Under the pieces are notes generated by a model. The model had not been told where the DNA came from, did not search any database, and saw only the letters and a program-made list of their open reading frames with translations. This document shows, piece after piece, positions 1 through 9,604 of a stretch of DNA of 64,000 bases. The number at the start of each line of letters is the position of its first letter. The stretch's first letter is position 1. Source of the DNA: Nitrosospira briensis C-128 (GTDB lineage: Bacteria; Pseudomonadota; Gammaproteobacteria; Burkholderiales; Nitrosomonadaceae); assembly GCF_000619905.2 (NCBI RefSeq), contig NZ_CP012371.1, positions 2,935,942 to 2,999,941 on the forward strand, read 5' to 3'. The position numbers and the translations under genes are program-made.

Positions 1-1
1 T

Positions 2-835
2 GCCATCGTTTTAAATATAACGTTCGTAATGGTTGAGTTCGGCTATGGCTTTGCCGCCAACTCCACGGCTTTAGTGGCCGATGCAGGTCACAATTTATCG
101 GATGTGCTCGGCCTTGTACTCGCCTGGGGCGCCGCCATTCTGTCGCGTAAAGCGGCCAGCGAACGCTACACTTATGGATTGCGCAGTACTTCCATTCTGG
201 CTGCGCTGGCTAATGCCACGCTGCTTCTTGTGGCCTGCGGTGCGATTGCCTGGGAGGCGGTTCACCGTTTCTCGCAGCCTCCCGTCATATCCGGCCTGAC
301 CCTAACCGTGGTTGCAACTGCAGGTGTGATCATCAACGGCTTATCCGCGTGGCTGTTCTTGAAGGAAAGCAAGGACGATCTGAATATCCGGGGTGCGTAC
401 CTGCACATGGCGGCGGATGCTGCGGTTTCCGCAAGCGTAGTGGTTTCAGGCATAGCAATAGTTTTAACGGGTTGGTTCTGGCTCGATCCCGTCATCAGCC
501 TGATCATCATCACCGTGGTCATCTATGGTACCTGGGGCTTGTTTCGTGATTCAGTGCAGTTGATATTAAGCGCGGTACCGGCGCACATCGATATCGCCGC
601 TATCGACGCCTATCTACGGCGCCAACCCGGCGTAACGGATGTACACGATTTGCACGTATGGGGTCTCAGCACGACAGAAAGCGCATTGACCGTTCACCTG
701 GTAATGCCTGAGGGTTATCCTGGCGACACATTCATGGACGAGATCAGAAATACACTCGAAGTCCAGTATGCAATTCATCACAGCACCCTGCAAATCGAAC
801 AGGGGTTCGTCAGCCATGCGTGCCATATAAAATAA
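2..835 (+). CDS. Cation diffusion facilitator (CDF) metal exporter, 5' end cut by window
   Basis: Proton-coupled exporter of divalent metals (Zn/Co/Cd type) in the inner membrane. The reading frame is open to the left edge (codons start at base 2), so the true start lies outside; the first ATG at 29 is internal. Visible family marks are the metal-site pair in a helix reading VADAGHNLSD near the start (H and D), the matching helix later reading HMAADAAVSA, several hydrophobic helices, and the C-terminal cytoplasmic ferredoxin-like domain (from about VPAHIDIAAIDAYL) with VHDLHVWGLS. About 278 residues are visible, so only the first helix or so is missing. The ZitB/CzcD subgroup fits best; the metal cannot be told from sequence. 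No obvious partner lies next to it. Confidence 0.93.
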   Translation, partial: AIVLNITFVMVEFGYGFAANSTALVADAGHNLSDVLGLVLAWGAAILSRKAASERYTYGLRSTSILAALANATLLLVACGAIAWEAVHRFSQPPVISGLTLTVVATAGVIINGLSAWLFLKESKDDLNIRGAYLHMAADAAVSASVVVSGIAIVLTGWFWLDPVISLIIITVVIYGTWGLFRDSVQLILSAVPAHIDIAAIDAYLRRQPGVTDVHDLHVWGLSTTESALTVHLVMPEGYPGDTFMDEIRNTLEVQYAIHHSTLQIEQGFVSHACHIK

Positions 836-992
836 TCCTCAGTGGGGCGTCCTTTCCGATGTTTGCTATAGGAGCCCGTTCCAACTTTCCCATTCGTCGG
901 TGCGGAAGCTTGGGTGAAGTCGGCATGTCGCTGCCCTGCCGCAAAGCATGGTGGCATAATGCGTATAAAGACTGGCGGCAGGTCTGTTATTA

Positions 993-2621
993 TTGCATTC
1001 ATTGGAATTAAAACAAGAATACTCAATTGCTCAATTGCCACAGCTCAATTTCGACACTCTGATCATCGGCAGCGGTCTGGCTGGCCTCACTCTGGCGCTG
1101 AATCTGGCGCAAACCAACAAGGTGGGCCTCATTACCAAACGTGCGCTACTGGACGGCGCCAGTGGGTGGGCGCAGGGGGGGATTGCCGCGGTTTTGTCGG
1201 AGGAAGATTCGCCAGAAGCCCACATAAGGGACACGCTTATCGCAGGCGCGGGACTCTGTAACGAAGCCGTTACGCGATACGTGGTGGAAGAAGGACCCCG
1301 GGCCGTCCAGTGGCTCATCAGCCAAGGCGTTCCGTTCACTCGAAATCAGGGCAGCGGGACCGGGTATCATTTGACCCGGGAGGGCGGTCACAGCGTACGG
1401 CGCGTGATCCACGCGGCGGATGCGACGGGGCAGGCCGTGCAGTTGACCCTGATCGAGAAGGCACGTACCCATCCCAATATCACCGTGCTTGAGCACCATG
1501 TCGCGATCGATCTCATTACCAGCGCGAAACTGGGCCGCGCAGATCATAACGGCAACCGCTGCTATGGCGCCTATGCGCTGGACAGCGCAGCCGGACAGGT
1601 CTACACCATCGGTGCCAATAACACGGTATTGGCGACTGGTGGTGCCGGCAAGGTTTATCTCTACACCACCAATCCCGACACCGCTACCGGCGATGGCATC
1701 GCCATGGGTTGGCGCGCTGGCTGCCGCGTTGCCAATATGGAATTTATCCAGTTCCACCCCACCTGCCTTTATCACCCTCATGCCAAATCATTTCTCATCA
1801 GTGAGGCGGTACGTGGCGAAGGCGGTTTGCTGAAGCTTCCCGATGGCTCGCGGTTCATGCCCTGGCACGATCAACGCGCGGAGCTTGCGCCGCGGGATAT
1901 TGTCGCCCGCGCAATCGATTTCGAAATGAAAAAACGCGGACTCGATTGCGTTTATCTCGATATATCCCACAAGCCGGCCAAATTCCTGAAAGAGCACTTC
2001 CCCAACATTTATAAGCGCTGCCTGGAATTCGGCATCGATATCACCGTGCAACCGATTCCTGTTGTGCCCGCCGCTCACTACACCTGTGGTGGCGTCTTCA
2101 CCGACCGGAAAGGCAAAACCGACATGGATAATCTTTATGCGATCGGCGAAACTGCCCATACCGGTCTGCATGGCGCCAATCGGCTGGCAAGCAACTCGCT
2201 GCTGGAGTGCCTGGTGTTCGGCCAGGCGGCAGCCAATGATATTATCGGGCAGACACCAGCGCCCGCCGTTGAGTTGCCGCAATGGGACGAAAGCCGTGTT
2301 ACCAATGCAGATGAAGAGATCGTCATCTCCCACAATTGGGACGAATTGCGGCGTTTCATGTGGAGCTACGTCGGCATTGTCCGCACTACCAAGCGTCTGC
2401 AACGCGCACAAAATCGAATCGGTCTTCTACATGAAGAAATCAACGAGTATTACGCAAATTTCCGTGTAACCAGCGATCTGCTGGAACTACGCAACCTGGT
2501 GGATACCGCTGACCTTATCGTGCAAAGCGCCATGCTGCGGCATGAGAGCCGTGGTCTGCACTACAGCCGGGATTATCCGGAGCTACTGCCGGAAGCAAAG
2601 GATACGGTAGTAAAGCGGTAG
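993..2621 (+). CDS. nadB: L-aspartate oxidase NadB
   Basis: Flavoenzyme oxidising L-aspartate to iminoaspartate, the first step of de novo NAD synthesis, acting with NadA. The N-terminus carries the FAD dinucleotide fold IIGSGLAGL. Next come the substrate/FAD loop [21 protein letters not shown], the family block EFIQFHPT, and [20 protein letters not shown] near residue 400. The C-terminal helical domain follows, giving 542 residues, the usual length. The start used is TTG at 993, which puts a short leader before the FAD fold; the Shine-Dalgarno is weak, so a TTG at 1002 is possible. It stands alone; nadA and nadC are not in the window. Confidence 0.96.
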   Translation: MHSLELKQEYSIAQLPQLNFDTLIIGSGLAGLTLALNLAQTNKVGLITKRALLDGASGWAQGGIAAVLSEEDSPEAHIRDTLIAGAGLCNEAVTRYVVEEGPRAVQWLISQGVPFTRNQGSGTGYHLTREGGHSVRRVIHAADATGQAVQLTLIEKARTHPNITVLEHHVAIDLITSAKLGRADHNGNRCYGAYALDSAAGQVYTIGANNTVLATGGAGKVYLYTTNPDTATGDGIAMGWRAGCRVANMEFIQFHPTCLYHPHAKSFLISEAVRGEGGLLKLPDGSRFMPWHDQRAELAPRDIVARAIDFEMKKRGLDCVYLDISHKPAKFLKEHFPNIYKRCLEFGIDITVQPIPVVPAAHYTCGGVFTDRKGKTDMDNLYAIGETAHTGLHGANRLASNSLLECLVFGQAAANDIIGQTPAPAVELPQWDESRVTNADEEIVISHNWDELRRFMWSYVGIVRTTKRLQRAQNRIGLLHEEINEYYANFRVTSDLLELRNLVDTADLIVQSAMLRHESRGLHYSRDYPELLPEAKDTVVKR

Positions 2622-2761
2622 TGGACCTGCCCCTTTCATTAGCTTCATGACGTAGGATTCTACTGCACCATGTACTAATTACGGGGAGCAGGTCAAACCA
2701 TACTTATCACGGTTATTGTCGTTCTTAAAGTAGCAGAGAGCGCTTAATACAAACGGCTATG

Positions 2762-3115
2762 TCACGCCTCTACCATCACTTCGAATCCACCATAGATCAG
2801 GCGCTTGCCGTCAAATGGCATTGAGTTGGCCTCAGGCTGCATTCGCGGGTCGACCATCACCTTCTTCCAGGCTTCATCGCGCACTTGGCGCGAGGGCCAC
2901 GTCACCCACGAGAACACCACCGTCTCGTCCGCCTGGCACTTGACCGCCATCGGAAAGGACGTCAGCTTGCCCTCAGGCACGTCATTGCCCCAGCACTCGA
3001 CGACGTTCAGCGCGCCGTACTCCTTGAATACTATGGCAGCCTTTGCGGCATGCTCCCGGTAGGTTTCCCGGTTGACCGTAGGCACTGCGACAACGAATCC
3101 ATCAACGTAGTTCAT
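2762..3115 (-). CDS. DUF1428 family protein (YbaA-like)
   Basis: Small soluble protein of 117 residues with the DUF1428 dimeric alpha/beta-barrel pattern: the N-terminus MNYVDGFVVAVP, then ECWGNDVPEG, FSWVTWPSR, and the C-terminal block MPFDGKRLIYGGFE. Members are common in proteobacteria; no catalytic role is established. A good ribosome site (AAGGAG) precedes the ATG. It is not obviously in an operon: the next minus-strand gene starts more than 500 bases away. Confidence 0.9.
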   Translation of the reverse strand: MNYVDGFVVAVPTVNRETYREHAAKAAIVFKEYGALNVVECWGNDVPEGKLTSFPMAVKCQADETVVFSWVTWPSRQVRDEAWKKVMVDPRMQPEANSMPFDGKRLIYGGFEVMVEA

Positions 3116-3295
3116 GATTTATCTCCTTCATGGTTTAAATCGAATCTACACCGACAAAGCCAAAGCAAACCAAAAATAATATCTTGCATTGTTCGTCCCA
3201 GTGTTAGCAAAAGAGAAAGCTTATGCGACACAGGGAATATCAATTGGTTCATTGCCTTAGGCTAGGCCCTGGCGTGGCATAAATAAATATGAATA

Positions 3296-3727
3296 TCAAT
3301 TTCCGCCACAAATCTGTTCAGTATCGATCGAGAACTCGCATGGCTCCGTCTTTCCCATCCAGCGTTCGCGATCCATCGGGCCGGAACAGCCTGCGTCTTC
3401 CAGAAGCGCACGGGTACCGGTCGCATCGCATATGAGCACAACCGAGTGGCGTTCCTGCCGCAGCACCCTGAGCTTATAGCCCCGGAAATTTTCCAGCAGC
3501 ACCGGATCATGTCGGGTGGCGAGTTCCAGCAATTCACTGTCGCCAAGGTCAGGTGGTGGGTTCTTGTAACGCACCGTCGACTCTACCGCAGCCGATAGTT
3601 TTGTCAGTGCAGAGGCTTTGACGTACATTTCCTCACTATCGGGGCCTCGCTGACTGGAGGTGCAGGCCGCCAGGAAACCAATCGTGATCATAACGCCAAT
3701 GGCGTTGGCAACAGTGATTCTGGTCAT
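3296..3727 (-). CDS. Putative lipoprotein coupled to phospholipase-C-like gene
   Basis: Unrecognised protein of about 143 residues. The start chosen is the ATG at 3727, whose bases overlap the stop codon of the upstream gene as ATGA, indicating translational coupling; an in-frame ATG at 3742 would give five extra residues. It has a lipoprotein signal: MTRITVANAIGVMITIGF followed by the lipobox LAAC, so it is probably anchored in a membrane facing the periplasm. The mature part has four further cysteines (VLICDA, DAGCSGP, EPCEFS, EQICGG) that could form disulfides. Function unknown; its coupling suggests work with the phospholipase-C-like protein. Confidence 0.75.
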   Translation of the reverse strand: MTRITVANAIGVMITIGFLAACTSSQRGPDSEEMYVKASALTKLSAAVESTVRYKNPPPDLGDSELLELATRHDPVLLENFRGYKLRVLRQERHSVVLICDATGTRALLEDAGCSGPMDRERWMGKTEPCEFSIDTEQICGGN

Positions 3728-4656
3728 GCGTGGCTCTTCCAATAAACATAGTTGCCGTCAACGTCTCTTCCGGTATCCAGATTCCAGTTGACCGATGCCG
3801 TCTGGTACGTGTCATCTTTCGTGAACACGGCACTGGCAATATATGCCCAGGCGGTAAGGACATTTTCCATCGCCCGTTCGAATATCTGATCATAATTCAT
3901 CGGTCCGAGAGGGGTGGTCAGACTCTTCAGATATTGATTGTCGAGATCAGCTATCGCCGGATAGGTCAAGCCGAGATTGGCGGCAACATGTCGCGCAAAA
4001 GGGGGAAGTGCACCGCCTTCTTCCGCTTTGTCAACGATGAACTTGAATGCGCCGTGCCAATTGTCGATGATCGGAGGATTACTTTGATATGGGTTGGAAT
4101 AGCAGGTCTCGAGCATGCGCTGCCAAGTCCTAACGATGATCGGATCGAGCTTTCCGCTGTCGGGTTTATCGCAGCATCCCCAGATTCCCGAATCCAGATG
4201 CTCGCCCAAACCTATTTCACCGATATTCAATCGCTGAAATATGTAGGCATCCTGATGCATCTCGCAGATTCTGTGCTTGCCCTTGTTTTTTTGATATTCG
4301 CCTACTTTCAGTTCGATGACGGGATGAATCGTCACATCCGCCACGACATGGCTCGTATATCCCAGTAGCCAGGCAAATGTCTTCTGCTGCGATGCGCCTT
4401 CCAGCTTTCTAATAAGATCAATTCCTGCTTTGATCATATCGCCGGTTTTTTGGTAATGCATTCGATCTGCCCACTGACAGGCATCGGGATGAGCGATATC
4501 CAGATAGGGATAATCCGGGCTGACCGCGCCAAGCTCGCAAAAGCGGAAGTAATCCAGTACCGGAACGATTGCCTCAGGCGTTAAACCGCGACTTTCGAGC
4601 CGGACCGGTTCCCTGATCAGATTGACGAGCGTGAGATGTGCATAGGCACCAGGCAT
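3724..4656 (-). CDS. Zinc-dependent phospholipase C-like protein
   Basis: About 310 residues resembling the zinc-dependent phospholipase C / S1-P1 nuclease fold (Pfam Zn_dep_PLPC type). The N-terminus MPGAYAHLTLVN carries the first His, and the core GYTSHVVADVTIHP plus HRICEMHQDAYI supply the His/Asp residues typical of the metal site. No export signal is obvious, so it may be cytoplasmic. The start at 4656 is chosen because GGAG sits five bases upstream; a GTG at 4674 would add six residues but has its Shine-Dalgarno too close. It overlaps the following lipoprotein gene by four bases and is divergent from an ABC exporter. Substrate unknown. Confidence 0.78.
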   Translation of the reverse strand: MPGAYAHLTLVNLIREPVRLESRGLTPEAIVPVLDYFRFCELGAVSPDYPYLDIAHPDACQWADRMHYQKTGDMIKAGIDLIRKLEGASQQKTFAWLLGYTSHVVADVTIHPVIELKVGEYQKNKGKHRICEMHQDAYIFQRLNIGEIGLGEHLDSGIWGCCDKPDSGKLDPIIVRTWQRMLETCYSNPYQSNPPIIDNWHGAFKFIVDKAEEGGALPPFARHVAANLGLTYPAIADLDNQYLKSLTTPLGPMNYDQIFERAMENVLTAWAYIASAVFTKDDTYQTASVNWNLDTGRDVDGNYVYWKSHA

Positions 4657-4891
4657 GTATGCTCCAGGTTCCACTTCCTTGATCGCATGCCATCCAGCCT
4701 GGTTGGGCGGTGCCGCGATCGTTGATCGGATATTGCATCGGAGAATCGGTGCTATTGTATATTTTGTTTCAGCTTCAGGCTGCGATGGTCATCACCGTAT
4801 TTTAATGTAGCGATGCATCAGCCGAATATCAAATTTAATGCGTTTTAGCGACCAGAGGCTTGTTGTTAAAGCTGTTATGGGATGATTTTAA

Positions 4892-6721
4892 ATGTTTAGT
4901 TACTTTGAGAAACTGATTTATCCCTATCCCGATTCCCAGGACAGGATTCCGCCAAAACGCTTTTCATCTTTCGTATGGGAAGCGACAGATGGCGTAAGGC
5001 GGTATCTTGTCGCCATGACCCTGCTTACCGCATCCATAGGCGCGTTCGAAGCAATATTGTTTGCGATACTGGGGAAGGTGGTTGACTGGCTCAGTGAAAT
5101 TCCGCCTTCTCTGCTATGGCAACAGGAACGGTACACGCTTCTTCTGTTTGCCGGGATATTGGCGGCAAGCCCCATATTGGTCGGATTGCAAAATCTCATT
5201 AAGCACCAGGTGCTGGGGGGGAATTTTCCGATGCGGCTACGCTGGAATTTCCATCGGCTGATGCTCAATCAGAGCATGAACTTTTATCAGGATGAATTTG
5301 CTGGCCGCGTAGCGGCCAAGGTCATGCAAACCGCTCTCGCACTGCGTGACGTCTGCTTTATCCTGGGAGATATCCTCGTTTATGTAACGATTTACTTTTT
5401 TACGCTGGTTGCGGTGGTCGGTAATTTTAATGTCTGGATGTTACTGCCTTTTATGGCGTGGTTAATTCTCTACATTTTCACATTGTGGTTTTTTGTTCCG
5501 CGTATGAGCCGGGTTTCTCAATCCCAAGCCGATGCACGTTCTCTCATGACGGGGCGCATCAGTGACGCTTACACCAATATTGCCACGGTCAAGCTCTTCT
5601 CACATGCGGGCAGGGAAGCGAGTTACGCAAAATCGGCGATGCAGGAGTTCCTGAAAACGGTGCATAGCCAGATGCGATTGATCAGCAGCTTCGAGACGGT
5701 TAATCAGATCATGGGCGCGGCGCTTATCATCGGTGCGGTTGGCGTGGCGTTGCTGTTATGGACAAAGGGTGAAATAGGCGTCGGCGCGGTTGCTGTCGTC
5801 GGTGCAATGTCGCTACGGCTCAACGGCATGTCGCATTGGGTCATGTGGGAAATGGCGGCGCTATTCGAACATGTCGGCACTGTGCGAGACGGCATCAATA
5901 CCTTATCCCGCGCGCATCTGGTAACCGATTATCCCGATGCAAAACCGCTGCGCATCAGTAATGCCGATATCAGGTTTGAGGAGGTGCTCTTCTGTTATGG
6001 AGGAGATACACCCGTGATAGATCGCCTCTCGCTGCATATCAGGCCAGGCGAAAAGATTGGACTGGTTGGACGTTCAGGCGCAGGTAAATCCACCCTCGTA
6101 AACCTGCTGCTCAGATTTTATGATATCGAGCAGGGGCGCATACTGATCGATGACCAGGACATCAAATATGTTACCCAAAACAGTTTGCGCGCCAATATCG
6201 GCATGGTCACGCAGGATACTGCGCTCATGCATCGCTCGGTGAGGGACAACATTTCATATGGCCTACCCGATGCGAGCGATGAGAATATGATAGCCGCTGC
6301 GAAAAGAGCCGAAGCACACGATTTTATAGCCGGGCTGACCGACCCCATGGGGCGTAAAGGCTATGACGCACATGTGGGCGAGCGGGGAATAAAGCTTTCG
6401 GGTGGTCAACGCCAGCGGATTGCGATAGCGCGTGCCATGCTGAAAGATGCGCCGATCCTCCTGCTCGATGAAGCGACCAGCGCCCTGGACTCTGAAGTGG
6501 AACTCGCCATCCAGTCCAGCTTGTATCGATTGATGCAGGGTAAGACAGTGATCGCAATCGCACATCGCTTGTCGACTATCGCGGCAATGGATCGCCTGAT
6601 CGTGATCGATAAGGGTCGTATTGTAGAAGAAGGCCACCATCAAAGCCTCATAGCGCTCAATGGCCTCTACGCGCGGCTATGGAATCATCAGAGCGGCGGG
6701 TTTCTGGGGGGCGACATGTAA
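4892..6721 (+). CDS. ABC exporter, fused permease and ATPase
   Basis: A 609-residue half-transporter of the MsbA/ATM1-like exporter class that would work as a homodimer in the inner membrane. The N-terminal half holds about six hydrophobic segments (first around residues 38-65). The C-terminal half is the ATPase: Walker A GRSGAGKST near residue 391, Q-loop GMVTQDT, signature LSGGQRQRIAIARA near residue 500, Walker B ILLLDEATSALD and the switch His in AIAHRLSTI. All ATPase motifs are intact. It is monocistronic and divergent from the phospholipase-C-like gene, with a 235-base shared control region. The cargo cannot be predicted. Confidence 0.92.
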   Translation: MFSYFEKLIYPYPDSQDRIPPKRFSSFVWEATDGVRRYLVAMTLLTASIGAFEAILFAILGKVVDWLSEIPPSLLWQQERYTLLLFAGILAASPILVGLQNLIKHQVLGGNFPMRLRWNFHRLMLNQSMNFYQDEFAGRVAAKVMQTALALRDVCFILGDILVYVTIYFFTLVAVVGNFNVWMLLPFMAWLILYIFTLWFFVPRMSRVSQSQADARSLMTGRISDAYTNIATVKLFSHAGREASYAKSAMQEFLKTVHSQMRLISSFETVNQIMGAALIIGAVGVALLLWTKGEIGVGAVAVVGAMSLRLNGMSHWVMWEMAALFEHVGTVRDGINTLSRAHLVTDYPDAKPLRISNADIRFEEVLFCYGGDTPVIDRLSLHIRPGEKIGLVGRSGAGKSTLVNLLLRFYDIEQGRILIDDQDIKYVTQNSLRANIGMVTQDTALMHRSVRDNISYGLPDASDENMIAAAKRAEAHDFIAGLTDPMGRKGYDAHVGERGIKLSGGQRQRIAIARAMLKDAPILLLDEATSALDSEVELAIQSSLYRLMQGKTVIAIAHRLSTIAAMDRLIVIDKGRIVEEGHHQSLIALNGLYARLWNHQSGGFLGGDM

Positions 6722-6841
6722 TTTGTTTTGGCGCATGCCCTACCTTGCACTGCGCCATACTGCATGAATGAAATAACCAGAGTAAAGGTTCTGGTCGAAG
6801 TTATGTAACGGAGACCGGGAGTAGGAAGCAAGCGGTTCAAT

Positions 6842-7786
6842 TCAGGTGCCCAGCTCTATGTCCACCTCGGGCTTGACGCCTGTGCGGATAGCCGCTTCCG
6901 TCAGCGATGGCAGGCACAGCTCGATGAAGCGGTAAGCATAGCCGCGCAGGTAGTGGCCGCGCCGGATGGAAATATTGGTCGTATTTTTCTCGAACAGGTG
7001 CGAACTATCGAGCAGGTTGAGCTTCGTATCCCGCGTGGGGTTGAATGCCATGGAGGCGACAATGCCCACCCCCAGCCCGAGTTCGACGTAAGTCTTGATG
7101 ACATCGGCGTCCAGTGCCGACATGGCGATATCGAGTACCAGACCTGCCTTTGCGAATGTCTGGTCGATCCCTGTCCGCCCCGTGAAACCCTCGTGGTATG
7201 TGATAACAGGAAATTCGGCAATCGCTTCAAGGGTAAGGAGATGGACAGATTCCAAGGGATGTCCGTGCGGCACGATGACAGCGTGATGCCATGAGTAATA
7301 GGGAAAGGACGCCAGCTCCGAGACGCTCTCCAGCGCCTCCGTGGCAATGCCGATATCTGCATGGCCGTCGAGCAACATCGATACGATCTCGCCGGGGCTG
7401 GCCTGATGCAGGACGAGATGCACCTGAGGAAATGCCTTTTTGAATTGGGTCACCACCGGTGGCAAGGCATACTGTGCCTGAGTATGCGTAGTTGCAATGG
7501 TTAGCCGCCCCTGCTTCCGGTTGCTGAATTGCTCAGCTAGACGCTTGACGTTCTTGGCATCAAGCAGGATGCGTTCGACTATCTTCACCAGTTCCTTCCC
7601 CGGATCGGTCAATCCGAGCAGCCGTTTCCCCTTGCGTATGAACAGCTCGACGCCCAGTTCATCTTCCAGGTCTTTTATATGCTTGCTGACGCCGGATTGC
7701 GAAGTAAACAGGGCGTTTGCCGCTTCGGTGAGATTGTAGTTCTGCCGAACTGTTTCGTGGATGATGCGCAATTGCTGAAAATTCAT
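6842..7786 (-). CDS. cysB: LysR-type regulator, CysB/Cbl family
   Basis: Transcription factor of 314 residues from the start chosen here (MNFQQLRIIHETV). The ORF could extend 16 residues upstream to 7834, but that stretch does not look like the family. The winged-helix region contains LTEAANALFTSQSGVSKHIKDLEDELG, the CysB-type recognition helix. The effector domain follows, with the CysB-like TTHTQARY-type segment reading TTHTQAQYALPP and a downstream FAKAGL. CysB activates sulfate assimilation and responds to N-acetylserine. No cys genes are adjacent; a decayed cysteine desulfurase abuts its start, so sulfur metabolism genes may once have been next to it. Confidence 0.9.
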   Translation of the reverse strand: MNFQQLRIIHETVRQNYNLTEAANALFTSQSGVSKHIKDLEDELGVELFIRKGKRLLGLTDPGKELVKIVERILLDAKNVKRLAEQFSNRKQGRLTIATTHTQAQYALPPVVTQFKKAFPQVHLVLHQASPGEIVSMLLDGHADIGIATEALESVSELASFPYYSWHHAVIVPHGHPLESVHLLTLEAIAEFPVITYHEGFTGRTGIDQTFAKAGLVLDIAMSALDADVIKTYVELGLGVGIVASMAFNPTRDTKLNLLDSSHLFEKNTTNISIRRGHYLRGYAYRFIELCLPSLTEAAIRTGVKPEVDIELGT

Positions 7787-7791
7787 GTTAT

Positions 7792-8005
7792 TCAACCTAA
7801 TCTGGTAGTTGACATGTTCCCGCCGCCTTGCCACGGAGGAGAAGTGTTGCGTAACTTGTTTTTGCCGAACAGCGCACCGATGCCTGCCGGACCGAATACC
7901 TTATGACCGGAGAAAACAAACCAGTCGCAATCGAGTTGCTATACATCCACGCGCATGTGCGACACGAACTGCGCACCATCCATCAGTACGTGAGCCCCGA
8001 CACAG
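7792..8005 (-). pseudogene. Remnant of SufS/CsdA-type cysteine desulfurase
   Basis: Reading the minus strand gives AHVLMDGAQFVSHMRVDV, an in-frame TAG stop, then [31 protein letters not shown] and PPWQGGGNM before a TGA at 7792-7794. This matches the central block of SufS enzymes, including the PLP-binding Lys of SGHK and the PPW-GGG segment. Both ends of the enzyme are missing and one internal stop is present, so it cannot be functional. It ends only five bases from the cysB start codon. Sequence beyond about 8005 no longer resembles the family. Confidence 0.8.
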
Positions 8006-8363
8006 TGAGCCATTGGATCGGTTCCCTCGCCTGGCGCTGTTCACCGTCGACGATATTTTTGGCGACTGGCAGAAGGCACAGAAAATGCACTTCGCCAAGG
8101 GTGGAATTTTCGAGCAGATCCAGAGCAATTGAAAGTGATACTGTACCTACCGGCGTTACCTGAATCACCGGCGCATTCTCGATTCGTTGATCTGCTTTCG
8201 TTCCTTGCTTTTTGAATGTCGTGATCTATATTGTCAATGGGAGTCGGCAAAGCCGGCATCTCCAGCCAACGCCTTTACGTTGCATATTGATCAGCTAATC
8301 CTCCTTTAACGCGGCCTATTGTCGTCGTCTCGAGCGGGGTTAATTTTAATGAAGGAGTTATCC

Positions 8364-8762
8364 ATGCAACCGGATCAGCCCGTCATCCAGATTCCAAACC
8401 AGTATCAACTCAGCGGTAAGCATCTCCATGTTACATACTCGACCACCAGTTTTGATGGAAAGCCGCGTTTCACCTACCAGGACCGGCAGCAGACGCTCAG
8501 CTTCAGCGGGGATGAGATTCGTAGTGTCGAGACTGAGGTCGGCATTCTTGTCAGCGTAACCATCCGCATGACTGTCGATACCGGTGGGACTACTTTCAGC
8601 ATCCTGCTGCCGCATGTGCAGATACCGGGAGAGCAGACGATACCCGTCAAAACTTTCGGTATAACGACTATACACAAGTTCTCGATCATACCGATTAGCG
8701 GACAACGAGACTTTTATACGGTAACACGTCTGAGCGGCAGCGCCTCGCTGGTTTTTTTCTAG
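8364..8762 (+). CDS. Hypothetical protein, beta-rich
   Basis: Unrecognised soluble protein of 132 residues. The start at 8364 is set by AAGGAG seven bases upstream; the longer in-frame start at 8319 lacks a ribosome site. The sequence alternates hydrophobic and polar residues and has many Thr/Ser/Val (HLHVTYSTTSFDG, VSVTIRMTVDTGGTTFSILLP), suggesting a beta-sandwich. No signal peptide, membrane segment or cysteine is seen. It stands alone, followed by a rho-independent terminator at 8978-9001. Confidence 0.7.
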   Translation: MQPDQPVIQIPNQYQLSGKHLHVTYSTTSFDGKPRFTYQDRQQTLSFSGDEIRSVETEVGILVSVTIRMTVDTGGTTFSILLPHVQIPGEQTIPVKTFGITTIHKFSIIPISGQRDFYTVTRLSGSASLVFF

Positions 8763-8975
8763 TCCGCTGGATTTTAAACCAGCACATCGGATGACGCTTA
8801 GCCCGCTTGTTTGGAATGACTCAAGCCGTAGCTTCTGCCTTATCAAGCAGCGGGCATTTTCCGGAACGCGGGCTTGATGGCAGCGCCAACAGTTGACGAG
8901 TACCCAGCCGTTGGGGACCATGGCTTGGTATTCGGTTGAATACAGCATGCTTGCTACATATTAGAACGGTAAGCT

Positions 8976-9515
8976 TCAACCCGGGCCTGCCGGGTTTTTT
9001 TCCGTAGGATCTTTCCACTTCCACCGCAACAGCACTCGCAACTGCCTGAACTGCTCCGCATCTACTCCGTCCGGTAGAATCACTATACTGCGCGCGAAAA
9101 ATCTTTGCCGTCGTCTCGGGCAAGTTGAAGGGGGAGGTAATTTGGTGGGTTCCTGGCGTTTTAGCGGCTTCAGTTCGAGTAACGTCAGATAAGGCGCGAC
9201 AAAGCTGCTGCCGAGCAGTGTGCAAACGATGCGGTCGCCGCATCGTGTTTCAAGCATGCAAATCATTTCTTCCGATAATTCGATATTCATCACCGAATCC
9301 GGCGAGCGTAACAAAGCGTGACGCCTCAAGTAGAAAACAAGGCTGACGACCAGCATGGCGGATCCCGCGAGTTTGGCCGATATGGGTAATATCAGCGGCC
9401 ATAGCAGGCCGATCGCCGCGAAATGGGCGACACTCAGCATCGCGGCAAGGCGCCTGGAAGGTTTGAGCCGGACAACCAGCAGCGGGGGAAGAGGCGAAGG
9501 CATGAAGTCAGCCAT
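8976..9515 (-). CDS. YgfX-family membrane protein
   Basis: 179-residue protein with two hydrophobic helices at about residues 24-62 (AMLSVAHFAAIGLLWPLILP and AGSAMLVVSLVFYL) and a soluble C-terminal part, the architecture of the YgfX/CptA family (PF07254). In E. coli YgfX is reported as a toxin of the YgfYX pair acting on MreB/FtsZ; whether that holds here is unknown. The usual partner SdhE/YgfY is not adjacent. It is instead divergent from ygfZ, 89 bases away. The C-terminus is Pro/Arg-rich and overlaps a terminator stem. Confidence 0.72.
   Translation of the reverse strand: MADFMPSPLPPLLVVRLKPSRRLAAMLSVAHFAAIGLLWPLILPISAKLAGSAMLVVSLVFYLRRHALLRSPDSVMNIELSEEMICMLETRCGDRIVCTLLGSSFVAPYLTLLELKPLKRQEPTKLPPPSTCPRRRQRFFARSIVILPDGVDAEQFRQLRVLLRWKWKDPTEKNPAGPG
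8978..9001 (+). terminator. Rho-independent terminator
   Basis: Stem AACCCGG / CCGGGTT with a five-base loop followed by a run of seven T. On the plus strand it would terminate the hypothetical gene ending at 8762. It overlaps the last codon of the minus-strand ygfX-like gene. Confidence 0.8.
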
Positions 9516-9604
9516 GATCGAATTATCTCATTCCTGGCGATTTGCCGCTCATCCGGAGCGTATGCTTTATAATTAACACTTTCCACAGCCATAAATCGTT
9601 CTGC

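Noticed and set aside
2623-2697. Loose inverted repeat GACCTGCCCC ... GGGGAGCAGGTC after nadB
   Set aside because: Arms are imperfect and about 55 bases apart; not convincing as a terminator.
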